NCBI GenBank assembly: GCA_947626815.1
Contig: CANQTN010000017.1
Location: forward strand, 1-36,265
DNA: 36,265 nucleotides
Direction: 5' to 3'
Source of the DNA: an uncultured Clostridia bacterium
GTDB lineage: Bacteria > Bacillota > Clostridia > TANB77 > CAG-508
Shown in pieces: positions 8,856 to 17,284 of the stretch. How positions within the stretch are numbered: the first letter of the stretch is position 1; each line of letters opens with the position of its first letter. The notes under the pieces were generated by a model that did no database searches, was not told the origin of the DNA, and saw only the letters and a list, made by a program, of their open reading frames with translations. The position numbers were made by a program, and so were the translations under genes.

Positions 8856-9647
8856 ATGAATATATATGTAGAGTTAAATAAAGTAATTAAATATATAGAA
8901 GACAATTTAGAAGAAAATATTGACTACAAAAAATTATCAAAAATGATAGGTATAAACGAATATACATTTCAAAAAGTTTTTTTACTATTAAGCAATATAT
9001 CTATATCAGAATATATAAGAAATAGAAGGCTATCAAATGCTGGACAAGATATATTTTTAAAAAATGAAAAAATAATTGACATAGCAATGAGATACCAATA
9101 TGGAAATAGTACTTCATTTTCAAGAGCTTTTGAAAAATTTCATGGAATAAAACCAAGTGAAGCAAGAAAAAATCCTAAAAAATTAAAAATATTTGCAAAA
9201 ATACATTTTAATGAAATAAATGAACCAAATAAAAGTATTGAATATAAAATAATAGAAAAAGAACAATTAATTTTATATGGAAAATATAAAATTACAACAA
9301 ATAAAAAAATAAAAAATGATGCTCCAAACTTTTTTAAACAAATTGAAAAGCAATATGGAGAAGCACAATATGGTATGATAGAATATAAAGAAAAAGAAAG
9401 AATAAATGTAAAATCATATTGGGTATTATATAATAAAGAAATTGAAAAATTAGAAAAAATAATAATACCAAAAAGTAAGTATATACTAATAAAAATAAAT
9501 TCACAAGAAGAAAAAGACATTCAAAAAGCATCTGATATATTTTACCAAGATTTTTTTCCAAGTTGTAAATACAATTTTAGAGATTTACCAGAATTAGAAT
9601 ATTATCATGATGGAATTACAGATTTTTTAATCCCAATAGAATATTAA
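8856..9647 (+). CDS. AraC-family transcriptional regulator with GyrI-like effector domain
   Basis: 263 residues. The N-terminal 105 residues are a double helix-turn-helix of the AraC/XylS type (LSKMIGINEYTFQKVFLLLS and IAMRYQYGNSTSFSRAFEKFHGIKPSEAR). The rest (about 125-263) looks like the GyrI/Rob effector-binding domain, with YKIIEKEQLILYGKYKIT near its start and a C-terminal YYHDGITDFLIPIEY. HTH-first order with a GyrI-like domain is typical of regulators that sense small hydrophobic or cationic compounds. No obvious target operon adjoins it. A weak RBS (AAAGGA) precedes ATG 8856. A terminator follows. Confidence 0.9.
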   Translation: MNIYVELNKVIKYIEDNLEENIDYKKLSKMIGINEYTFQKVFLLLSNISISEYIRNRRLSNAGQDIFLKNEKIIDIAMRYQYGNSTSFSRAFEKFHGIKPSEARKNPKKLKIFAKIHFNEINEPNKSIEYKIIEKEQLILYGKYKITTNKKIKNDAPNFFKQIEKQYGEAQYGMIEYKEKERINVKSYWVLYNKEIEKLEKIIIPKSKYILIKINSQEEKDIQKASDIFYQDFFPSCKYNFRDLPELEYYHDGITDFLIPIEY

Positions 9648-9693
9648 AAACTATTCAAAAACTAGTACTCAATTAAAATGATATTCATGAAAC

Positions 9694-9740
9694 ACAAGGA
9701 AACTGACTTTTTTTGTAAAAGAAAAGTCAGTTTCTTTTGT
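9694..9740 (+). terminator. Intrinsic terminator after the AraC-type gene
   Basis: GGAAACTGACTTTT pairs with AAAAGTCAGTTTC (9722-9734), followed by TTTTGT. The stem is about 13-15 bp. Confidence 0.85.
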
Positions 9741-9778
9741 ATATATATAGTATAATTATAAAAAAGAAGGGATTGAAA

Positions 9779-11663
9779 TTGAAGAGCAATATATTTGAAA
9801 TATATTTAACATCGCCATATATTAAGGAGGAAGAATGGCTAAAATTAATATATAAGATATCAAAAATAAATGGATTATTTAAACAATGGAACTTATGGAT
9901 ACATATTGAAAATAATTATATAAGATATTTCATAGAAACAAATAGAATGCTTCCACCAATATTAGGTGAATTAGGAGAGTTTTTAATCAAAAAATCTGAT
10001 ATTCAATTAAAACAAAAATCAAAATTAGGAATACCATATATTATTACAAATAAATATAATACATTATTAGACGTATATGATAAGTTTGACACTAGAAACA
10101 TGCAAAAAATAGAAAATGTTAAAATTAAATTTTTTTCATACAAACTTAATAATTATTTATCTACAACATATTTTTATATTAAAAATCAACAAAAACAAAT
10201 AATAAGGAAAAAAGTATTTGGAAATAATGCAATATATAAATTTATAAGTATTGATTTTACAACACATATAAGGTTTTTTTATCAAAAAGAAGAAACAAAA
10301 TATTTAGAAACAAAAAAAATAATAAAATTATTAAATAGTGATAGTAAAGATGCAATACTAAAAGCAAATGTATTTCCATATCTACAAGAAGAAATGTATT
10401 TAAGTTACAAAAATTATGACTTTGCAAAACACTCTATTGTTATTGGAGCGAGTGGCACAGGAAAATCTAAATTAATTTGCTCTATGATAAAAAACTTATC
10501 ACAAAACATTAATAATAAACTTAAATATAAGGTGGTAATAATAGATCCACATAGTGCAATTGAAGAAGATATTGGAGGATTAGCAGATTGCAGAGTAATA
10601 GACTTCAAAACAGAAGAAAGTAGCATAAACTTATTTGTAAATACATCTGAAGATATAATTTCATCAACAGAATCGATAATATCAATTTTAAAAAGTATTA
10701 TTGCAGATAAATATAATTCAAAACTAGAAAGAGTTTTAAGATATAGTATACATTTATTATTACAAGCAGAAGAATTTAATTTAGTCAATTTAAGAAAATT
10801 ATTGATACAAATAGAATATAGAAATAAACTAATAAAAAAAGTAGAAAACAGTATACAACCTAACATAATAGAATTTTTTAGAATGGATTTTAACGAATTA
10901 AAAACTCGGTTCATATCAAGAAGCAATATCTCCTATAATTTCTTTTATAGATGAAATGCAGTTATTACCAGCAATTGCGAGTACAAATCAAAAAAAAGAT
11001 ATTAAAGAAGAAATAGAACAAAACTTTATTACTATATTATCATTAGATCAAATAACTTTAGGCTTAAACATTACTAAAACAATAGCTGGTTTTGCTATGC
11101 AACAAATTTTGCAATTAGTTCAATCACATAGTTTTGATGAACATATTATTCTAGTAATAGATGAAATTGCAGTAATAGAAAATCCAATTATAAATAGATT
11201 TCTATCTGAAGCAAGAAAATATAATCTTTCATTAGTTTTAGCTGGTCAATATTTTGGGCAAATTAGTGATGAATTACAAAAAGCAATATTTACAAATGTC
11301 GTAAATTATTTTATTTTTAGAGTTTCAAAAATGGATGCAATAACTTTAGAGAAAAATATGCAAATGGAAGTTGCAGTAAGAAATTCAATTATAATAAGAT
11401 TAAAAATATTAACTGAACTAAATGATAGGGAATGTGTAGTAAGAATTGGAAAAGATGGAAAAATGTTACCAAGTTTTAAAGCTAGAACAATAAATTTTGA
11501 ATCAGTACCACGAAAAAAAATAAATTATACAAAAAAAGAGGAAGCAAAAAATAAAATACAAGAAATAAAAAAAGTATTTAGCATTGAATCACAAAGTACA
11601 TTAAAAGAAATAACTCAAAAAACATCATCATCAAGAAAGAAAGTGAATTTTGAAAATGAATGA
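9779..11663 (+). CDS. HerA/VirB4-like ATPase, read through a CGG +1 shift
   Basis: 627 residues when C10907 is skipped. The first 200 residues have no motif I recognise. A Walker A P-loop follows, GASGTGKSKLI, with VVIIDPHSAIEEDIGG after it, and in the second half a Walker B-like ILVIDEIAVIENP and LAGQYFGQI. This is the layout of DUF87/HerA or VirB4/TraG-type DNA-pumping ATPases. Straight reading stops at TAG 10952-10954; the shift converts ACT CGG TTC to ACT GGT TCA and gives glycine 377 in the ATPase. TTG 9779 is the likely start (GAAGGG 7 bases upstream, TATAAT at 9751-9756). The gene overlaps the next by 8 bases, suggesting translational coupling. Its cellular role is unknown. Confidence 0.78.
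10907..10910 (+). other. CGG +1 shift site 2 (ACT C GGT)
   Basis: In-frame CGG followed by T. Skipping C10907 joins the P-loop half to the Walker B half of the ATPase and gives glycine in TGSYQEAISPIISFIDE. Straight reading ends 15 codons after the CGG. Confidence 0.85.
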
Positions 11664-12369
11664 TAAACAAATAAAACAAATTTTAGATGAAATATTTATA
11701 GAAATTTTTGAACAAAAATGTTTGTTAAATATAGAGCAAATATTATCAGAATTTGCATTTGACATTAGATTACCTAATAAAGTAATAGATGCAGTGGATG
11801 GGAAAGAGACATGGGCATCATCAATTAATTCAAATAAATATATAAGTCAAAACAATATGATGAAATATGATGAATATAAAGGATGGATGAGACCAAAAAA
11901 AGAAATTAGTTCACTTAATGAAATTATAAAAGCTTGGAACAAAATAAATTATATTACAACAGAAAGAGTTTATGATAGTATAAATGTCTCCAAAAGTGAT
12001 ACTATTTATAGTTGTGAAAATATATATAGAAGTCAAGATTGCAGAAATTGTAAAAATACAATATTTTCAGATGGATGTGCCAAATCAGAGTATATACTTG
12101 CATGTCAAAGAAGTTCAAATTTAAATTATTGCATTAGAGTTGATGATTCGGGTAATTGTTCTAACAGCTATGGAGTTGTATGTTCTTCAAAAATTTCTAA
12201 TTCATTTTTTATCCAAGATGCTAATTCTTTACATGAGTGTATGTTTTGTTCACATATTTCTAATCATAGATATTGCATTGCAAATATGCAATTTGAAAAA
12301 GAAGAATATATGGCAATAAAAAAAGAAGTAGTTAAATGGATTGTTAGTCAATATATGAATGATAAATAA
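11656..12369 (+). CDS. Cysteine-rich repeat protein coupled to the HerA-like ATPase
   Basis: 237 residues from ATG 11656, overlapping the ATPase gene by 8 bases. The N-terminal half is ordinary. The C-terminal half (about 110-220) has irregular repeats spaced by Cys, Ser and Asn: IYSCENIYRSQDCRNCKN, ILACQRSSNLNYCIRV, VVCSSKISNSFFIQD, ECMFCSHISNHRYCIANMQF, then KEEYMAIKKEV. The spacing recalls a beta-helix or zinc-binding repeat. A similar ending (Cys-rich, NxxYCIxN, KEEY) occurs in uncharacterised proteins often misnamed caiB/baiF in public annotation. That comparison is from memory. The tight coupling suggests it works with the ATPase. Confidence 0.7.
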   Translation: MNDKQIKQILDEIFIEIFEQKCLLNIEQILSEFAFDIRLPNKVIDAVDGKETWASSINSNKYISQNNMMKYDEYKGWMRPKKEISSLNEIIKAWNKINYITTERVYDSINVSKSDTIYSCENIYRSQDCRNCKNTIFSDGCAKSEYILACQRSSNLNYCIRVDDSGNCSNSYGVVCSSKISNSFFIQDANSLHECMFCSHISNHRYCIANMQFEKEEYMAIKKEVVKWIVSQYMNDK

Positions 12370-12376
12370 AATTAAA

Positions 12377-12414
12377 TACCCCAAATGCTAATTTTTTATT
12401 TAGTATTTGGGGTA
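12377..12414. terminator. Bidirectional terminator between the Cys-rich gene and rpsT
   Basis: TACCCCAAATGCTA (12377-12390) pairs with TAGTATTTGGGGTA (12401-12414) with one G-U pair, around a T-rich loop. It separates convergent genes. Confidence 0.85.
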
Positions 12415-12440
12415 AAATTATTGTTAATTTTATCTTTATT

Positions 12441-12707
12441 TTAAGCAATAGCTGCATTTAATTTTTTTGATAAATTAGATTTTTTTCTAGCAGCAGTATT
12501 TTTAACAAGAACACCTTTAGTACATGCTTGATCAATTTTTCTTGTAGCTTCAGATAATAAAACTTTAGCTTCATCAATATTTCCAGTAGCAACGGCTTCT
12601 TCAAATTTTTTTACAGCTGTTTTGTATCCAGATTTTATCATATTATTTCTCAATGTTTTCTTTTCAATGATTTTAACTCTTTTTTTAGCTGATTTAATAT
12701 TTGGCAT
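12441..12707 (-). CDS. rpsT: 30S ribosomal protein S20
   Basis: 88 residues starting [21 protein letters not shown], then the conserved [14 protein letters not shown] and [20 protein letters not shown]20 is a helical primary-binding protein of the small subunit. On the reverse strand GGAGGTG precedes the ATG. It is monocistronic, convergent with the Cys-rich gene and divergent from rpiB, with repeat copy 2 in the divergent gap. Confidence 0.96.
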   Translation of the reverse strand: MPNIKSAKKRVKIIEKKTLRNNMIKSGYKTAVKKFEEAVATGNIDEAKVLLSEATRKIDQACTKGVLVKNTAARKKSNLSKKLNAAIA

Positions 12708-12810
12708 TATTAATTAGCACCTCCTCTTAGTCTATATTAAACTATAACATATGATATTTTACCATATTTTTTTGTAAAAAGCAAGTAAAATGATAAATAA
12801 TTTTGGATAA

Positions 12811-12997
12811 GTAGTTTACTGGTCAATGATAATATATTATTTATGCAGTAACAATTCGGGGGGACCAACAAAGTACAGATTGTTAATAAAATTTGATAAT
12901 TTATTATAAAATTTTAAGTACAATCTGTATGCAGTTGGGAGTTACAAATAAATAATATATTATCATTGACCATTTGTACTATTGACCAGTAGACTGT
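12811..12997 (+). repeat. Structured intergenic repeat, copy 2
   Basis: Same core as copy 1 with the TTCGGGGGGACC motif, between ATAATATATTAT boxes. The flanking stem is TTTACTGGTCAATG on the left against CATTGACC and ATTGACCAGTAGAC on the right. The right arm is the longer one (CATTGACC-ATTTGTACT-ATTGACCAGTAGACTGT). The left arm looks shortened by a deletion between two GGTCAAT units. It fills most of the 378-base gap between rpsT and rpiB; I see nothing else there apart from the rpsT 5' region and the rpiB RBS. Confidence 0.85.
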
Positions 12998-13085
12998 AAT
13001 GATAAATAGAATAAGTAAGTTATTTAATGTTGACTAGTAGTAGCAATTTGTGATATATTGTAACATAGAAAGGAAGTGTAGAAAA

Positions 13086-13532
13086 ATGATAGCAATAGGT
13101 TGTGACCATGGTGGGTATAAATTAAAAGAAGAAATAAAAAAATATTTAGAAGAAAAAGAAATACAATATAAAGACTTAGGATGTATGTCAGAAGAAAGAG
13201 TAGACTATCCAAACATTGCTAAAAAAGTAGCAAAAGAAATTCAATCAAAACAATGTGAAAAAGGAATACTAATATGTCGTTCAGGAATTGGAATGAGCAT
13301 ATGTGCAAACAAATTTAAAGGAATTAGATGTGCATTATGTCATAATGAATACACAGCAAAATATTCAAAATTGCATAACAATAGTAATGTTTTAGCAATG
13401 GGAGCAGATGATATAACAGAAAATGAAGCTATTTGTGTTTTAAGAATGTGGCTAGCAACGCAATACGAAGGAGGAAGACATGAAGAAAGGTTAAAAATAA
13501 TCAGTCAAATAGAAGAGGAAAACATGAAATAG
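13086..13532 (+). CDS. rpiB: Ribose-5-phosphate isomerase B (RpiB/LacAB family)
   Basis: 148 residues. GCDHGGYKLKE at 5-15 and the catalytic-cysteine loop CRSGIGMSICANK starting at Cys64 mark the RpiB family; a C-terminal EGGRHEERLKII matches too. The enzyme interconverts ribose 5-phosphate and ribulose 5-phosphate; related LacA/LacB and sugar isomerases cannot be excluded. ATG 13086 was chosen because AAGGAAGTG lies just upstream and MIAIGCDHGG is the normal start. It is followed by the TagO-type gene after 12 bp. Confidence 0.93.
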   Translation: MIAIGCDHGGYKLKEEIKKYLEEKEIQYKDLGCMSEERVDYPNIAKKVAKEIQSKQCEKGILICRSGIGMSICANKFKGIRCALCHNEYTAKYSKLHNNSNVLAMGADDITENEAICVLRMWLATQYEGGRHEERLKIISQIEEENMK

Positions 13533-13544
13533 GAGGCAAAACTT

Positions 13545-14781
13545 ATGTGGGGAGATATAGCAATTGCATTTTTATTAGCATTTATTGTAACATTTGCAGC
13601 AACACCATATACCATAAAGATTGCTAAAAAAATAGGAGCAGTAAGTGAAGAAAAAGAAGGAAGAAGAGCCCATAAAAGAACAATGCCAAAGTTTGGTGGT
13701 CCAGCAGTAATACTCGGATTTTTAACAGCAGTAATATATTTACTAATTGTTATGAATATGGAACACAAAATATACTTATTTGGAGCAGAACAATACGCAA
13801 AGAAGCTAATTGGAATGTTAATTGGAATTATAATAATCTCAATTACTTGTGCTATAGATGACATTAAAGGAATAAAACCAATTGTAAAATTAGCAGGACA
13901 AATTTTAGCAGCAATAGTAGTAGTAGCATTTGGAATTAAAATAGATGAAATAACACCATCATTTTTAACAACAAATGAATTAAAAGAAGCATTTTCATCT
14001 ATTATAACAGTAGTATGGATAGTAATAGTAACAAATGCAATTAACTTAATAGACGGATTAGATGGATTATCAGCTGGAATTTCAGTAATATCATCAATCT
14101 CATTACTAATAATATTTGTTCTAAATGGTTCACCAATGATTTCAATTCTATTAATTACTGCATTAGCAGGAGCGTTAGTAGGATTTTTACCATTTAATTT
14201 TTCACCAGCAAAAACATTCATAGGAGATACTGGGTCTAACTTTTTAGGTTTTTCACTTTCAATTATTTCAATACTAGGAGTTGCAAAGACTTATACAGCA
14301 GCAGTTATAGTATTACCATTATTAGTATTAGGACTTCCTATATTTGATACATTATGGGCAATTGTAAGAAGGCTAATAAAAGGAAAATCAATAAAAGCAA
14401 TATTTAAAGCAGATAAAGGACATTTACATCATCTGATTGTTGCAAAAGGATTTAGTCAAAAGCAAGCAGTAATAATATTATATGGAATTGGAGCAACATT
14501 AGGATTATTTGCGATAATAATTTTTGAAAGTGGAATATGGAAGGCACTATCATTTTTACTTATGGTAATTATCGCATTAGCATTAGGATATAAAAGTTTT
14601 CAATCAGAAAAAACAGAAGCAAGTCAATATGAATGTGTAAGTTGCAAATACATATATAATCCAAAGTCACGGAAATGAAAGAGCAGGAATAAAACCAGGA
14701 ACAATGTTCAAAGATTTACCTGAAGATTGGGTATGTCCTGTTTGTGGAGAAGGAAAAGAAATGTTTCAAATACATCAATAA
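13545..14781 (+). CDS. TagO/WecA-type sugar-phosphate transferase fused to rubredoxin, read through a CGG +1 shift
   Basis: 411 residues with the shift. Residues 1-350 are a polytopic MraY/WecA/TagO-family enzyme that transfers a sugar-1-phosphate to undecaprenyl phosphate at the membrane. Key motifs are Asp105-Asp106 in [36 protein letters not shown] and GHLHHL. Residues 361-401 are a rubredoxin: [12 protein letters not shown] (Cys364, Cys367) and DWVCPVCG (Cys397, Cys400). The in-frame CGG at 14670 would truncate the protein two codons later (CGG AAA TGA). Skipping C14670 gives Gly376 at the conserved rubredoxin glycine and completes the iron site. The fusion is unusual. RBS TAGGAGG overlaps the rpiB stop, so the two genes are cotranscribed. 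Confidence 0.88.
14670..14673 (+). other. CGG +1 shift site 3 (TCA C GGA)
   Basis: In-frame CGG followed by A. Skipping C14670 turns TCA CGG AAA TGA into TCA GGA AAT GAA and joins the two halves of a rubredoxin domain. The second iron-binding Cys pair lies after the site. Confidence 0.9.
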
Positions 14782-14810
14782 AAAATATAGCAGTAAAAAA
14801 GGAGAGAAAT

Positions 14811-15696
14811 ATGTCAGATAAAATAATAAAATGCTTAGCATACGATGGAAAAATATCAGTAATATGTGCTAATACTACTGAATTAGTAGAAAAAGCAAGA
14901 AACACACATGATTTAAGTCCAGTAGTCACAGCAGCATTTGGAAGAATGCTTACAATAGCAGTTATTATGGGAACAGAAATGAAAGGACAAAATGATAAAC
15001 TAACAATACAAATAAAAGGGAATGGACCGATAGAAACAATGGTAGCAACTGTAAATAATATTCCAAACATAAAAGGATATGTAGCAAATCCACAAATAGA
15101 TATACCATTAAATGAGTTTGGAAAATTAGATGTAGGAAAAGCGATAGGAACACAAGGATATATAAATGTAATTAAAGATATTGGCTTAAAAGAGCCATAT
15201 ATAGGAATATCACCACTAGTTTCAGGAGAAATTGCAGATGATTTTGCAAACTATTTTGTAAATTCAGAACAAAGAAATTCAGCAGTTGCATTAGGTGTAT
15301 TAGTAAACAAAGACGGAGTAAAATCAGCAGGAGGATATTTAATCAACCCTATGCCAGATGCAACAGAAGAAGAAATTTCGAAAATAGAACAGGCAATATT
15401 TAAATCAGGAGCAATTTCAAAAATGTTAGATGAGAAATTATCTTTAAAAGAAATAGCACAAAGAATAACAAATGACAATGAAATTCAAATAATAGAAGAA
15501 AATATAATACCTAAATATTATTGTGATTGTTCAAAAGAACATATGAAAGATGGACTTTCTACTATCGGAAAAGAAGAAATAGAGCAAATTCTAAAAGAAG
15601 AACGGAAAAGCAGAACTAATATGTCATTTTTGTAATAAAAAATATGAATTTTCAAAAGAAGACTTAGAACAAATAATACAAAATTATAATAAATAA
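14811..15696 (+). CDS. hslO: Redox-regulated chaperone Hsp33, read through a CGG +1 shift
   Basis: 294 residues with the shift, the normal length. The start MSDKIIKCLAYDGKISVICANTTELVEKA and the core TVVNNIPNIKGYV-like and GYLINPMPDATEEEI regions are typical of Hsp33. The zinc/redox switch is Cys238 and Cys240 (YYCDCSKE) plus Cys271 and Cys274 (CHFC). Straight reading through CGG at 15603 ends after 10 codons and loses the second cysteine pair. Skipping C15603 gives Gly265 in EEGKAELICHFC, where Hsp33 has a conserved EDGKAE. ATG 14811 has AAGGAGAG upstream. It is 29 bp after the rubredoxin fusion gene. Confidence 0.92.
15603..15606 (+). other. CGG +1 shift site 4 (GAA C GGA)
   Basis: In-frame CGG followed by A. 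Skipping C15603 restores EEGKAELICHFC and the Hsp33 C-terminus ending at TAA 15694-15696. Confidence 0.9.
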
Positions 15697-15726
15697 ATTA
15701 AAAATATTTTTAAGGAGAGATAGAAA

Positions 15727-16650
15727 ATGGAAAACAAAACTTTAATTTTTGGTCATAAAAATCCAGACACAGATTCAATATGTTCAAGCATAGTTTATCA
15801 AATGCTAAACGAAAAAAAAGGAAAAGAAACAAAAGCAGTACGATTAGGAAATATTAATAAAGAAACACAATATGTATTAAATTACTTAAACATAGAAGCC
15901 CCTGAATTAATTGAGAAAGTAGAAGAAGGACAAGAAGTAATTTTAATAGATCACAATGAATTTAATCAAAGTAGTGAAGGAATAGATAAAGCAAAAATAT
16001 TAGAAGTAATAGACCATCACAAAATTGCAAATTTTGAAACATCAGAACCACTATATTATACAGCAAAACCATATGGATGTACTTCAACAATACTTTATGA
16101 AGAATTCAAAAAATTGAATCAACCAATAAATAAACAAGAAGCAACTCTAATGGCAAGTGCAATCATTTCAGACACATTATTATTAAAATCACCAACAACA
16201 ACCCAATATGACGAAAAAGCACTAGAAGAATTAGGAAAAATAGCTGAAATTGATGTAAATACATATGGATTAGAAATGCTAAAAGCAGGAACAGACTTAG
16301 ATGATTTTACAGCTGAAGAACTAATAAATTTAGATGCAAAAGATTTAAATAAAAACTCTGATAAATTTGTAATTGCACAAGTAAATACAGTTAGCATAGA
16401 AGATGTGCTAAAAAGAGAAGAAGAACTAAAGCAAGCTATAAATAAACAAATTAGTAGTAAAGGCTTATCTTTATTTGTATTAGCAATAACTGATATATTA
16501 AACAGTAATTCAGAAATTATTGCATTAGGAGAAAAAGCCAATATCATAAAATCAGCATTTGGAAAAGAACTAGAAAATGACAAAGCTTTTTTAGAAGGAG
16601 TAGTATCTAGAAAAAAACAACTATTACCAAATATCAATGAAAATATTTAG
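15727..16650 (+). CDS. ppaC: Manganese-dependent inorganic pyrophosphatase (DHH family)
   Basis: 307 residues. Metal-binding motifs of the family II pyrophosphatases are all present: GHKNPDTDSICSS (His10, Asp14, Asp16), ILIDHNEF, and VIDHHKI; the DHHA2 domain has SRKKQ near the C-terminus. The enzyme hydrolyses pyrophosphate in the cytoplasm. ATG 15727 has AAGGAGAG 6 bases upstream. It follows hslO by 30 bp in the same direction. The palindromic complex at 16667-17184 begins right after the stop. Confidence 0.95.
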   Translation: MENKTLIFGHKNPDTDSICSSIVYQMLNEKKGKETKAVRLGNINKETQYVLNYLNIEAPELIEKVEEGQEVILIDHNEFNQSSEGIDKAKILEVIDHHKIANFETSEPLYYTAKPYGCTSTILYEEFKKLNQPINKQEATLMASAIISDTLLLKSPTTTQYDEKALEELGKIAEIDVNTYGLEMLKAGTDLDDFTAEELINLDAKDLNKNSDKFVIAQVNTVSIEDVLKREEELKQAINKQISSKGLSLFVLAITDILNSNSEIIALGEKANIIKSAFGKELENDKAFLEGVVSRKKQLLPNINENI

Positions 16651-16666
16651 AAGAAAAATATCAATA

Positions 16667-17184
16667 GAGACGTTCTTTTTTGTCAATTCTTTGGCACAAA
16701 GGGCGTTCTTTCCTTTATAACCCTTTGTATAGTGTTCAATGCTGTCAACTTAAAAAATTGCTCTATATAATATATTATTTATTTGTAACTCCCAGCTACA
16801 TAACAGCTTGTATACCAAATTTTATAATAAATTATAAAATTTGCATTACAATCTGTAATTTGCTGGTCCCCCCGAATTGTTACTGCATAAATAATATATT
16901 ATCTAGAGCAATTCCTTAAGTTGACAGCATTTGGATGGTGGTATAGTATAAAAATATAACTGTAGCAGTGAATTGAAAGAAATTTAATTTAGAAGTTTTT
17001 AAATAATTTTATGGAAAATGTTCATGCTTGACATGAAAGGGTGCCATAAAATTATTTTAAAAATTCTTATTAAATCTTCTTGAACGAACTGCTACAGTTA
17101 TATTTTTATACTATACCACCATCCAAAGGGGTGTAAAGGAAAGAACACCCTTTGTGCTAAAGAATTGACGAAAAAGAACATCTC
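16667..17184. repeat. Large palindromic element interrupted by repeat copy 3
   Basis: The outer arms pair over about 58 bp: 16667-16724 (GAGACGTTC, GTCAATTCTTTGGCACAAAGGG) with 17128-17184 (CCCTTTGTGCTAAAGAATTGAC, GAACATCTC). Inner arms continue: GGATGGTGGTATAGTATAAA (about 16932-16951) and its complement at about 17107-17126, then GTAGCAG with CTGCTAC. The centre 17007-17051 is related to the reverse complement of 363-409. ATCAATA occurs on both sides (16660-16666 and 17186-17192), a possible 7-bp target duplication. This fills the 634-base gap between ppaC and the spoVB-like gene. Confidence 0.8.
16739..16930 (-). repeat. Structured intergenic repeat, copy 3 (inserted inside another element)
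   Basis: Same core as copies 1 and 2 in reverse orientation (GGTCCCCCCGAATTG on this strand). It ends in a perfect 15-bp inverted repeat, ATGCTGTCAACTTAA and TTAAGTTGACAGCAT. Inside that, TTGCTCTATATAAT pairs with ATTATCTAGAGCAA with one mismatch. It interrupts the left arm of the larger palindrome: the right arm is continuous where the left arm is split by this copy. Confidence 0.85.
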
Positions 17185-17284
17185 CATCAATAATCTTTTT
17201 TTTCAAAAGTATTGAATAATTTAGTAATTAAATCTATAATAAAAAAGTAAAATGAATTAAGAAAGAAATTCAGGGAGTGATAAA

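Noticed and set aside
13505..14221. Long open frame on the reverse strand opposite the TagO-type gene
   Set aside because: It mirrors a strongly supported gene, has no RBS and reflects the AT-rich codon bias of the forward strand.
14670..14673. prfB-like programmed frameshift with Shine-Dalgarno and stop codon
   Set aside because: No site has the internal Shine-Dalgarno plus stop-codon arrangement of prfB, and the sequence before the CGG differs at every site.
16680..16919. Open frame of 79 codons inside the palindromic complex
   Set aside because: It lies across repeat copy 3 and the outer arm, has no good RBS and no recognisable protein features.
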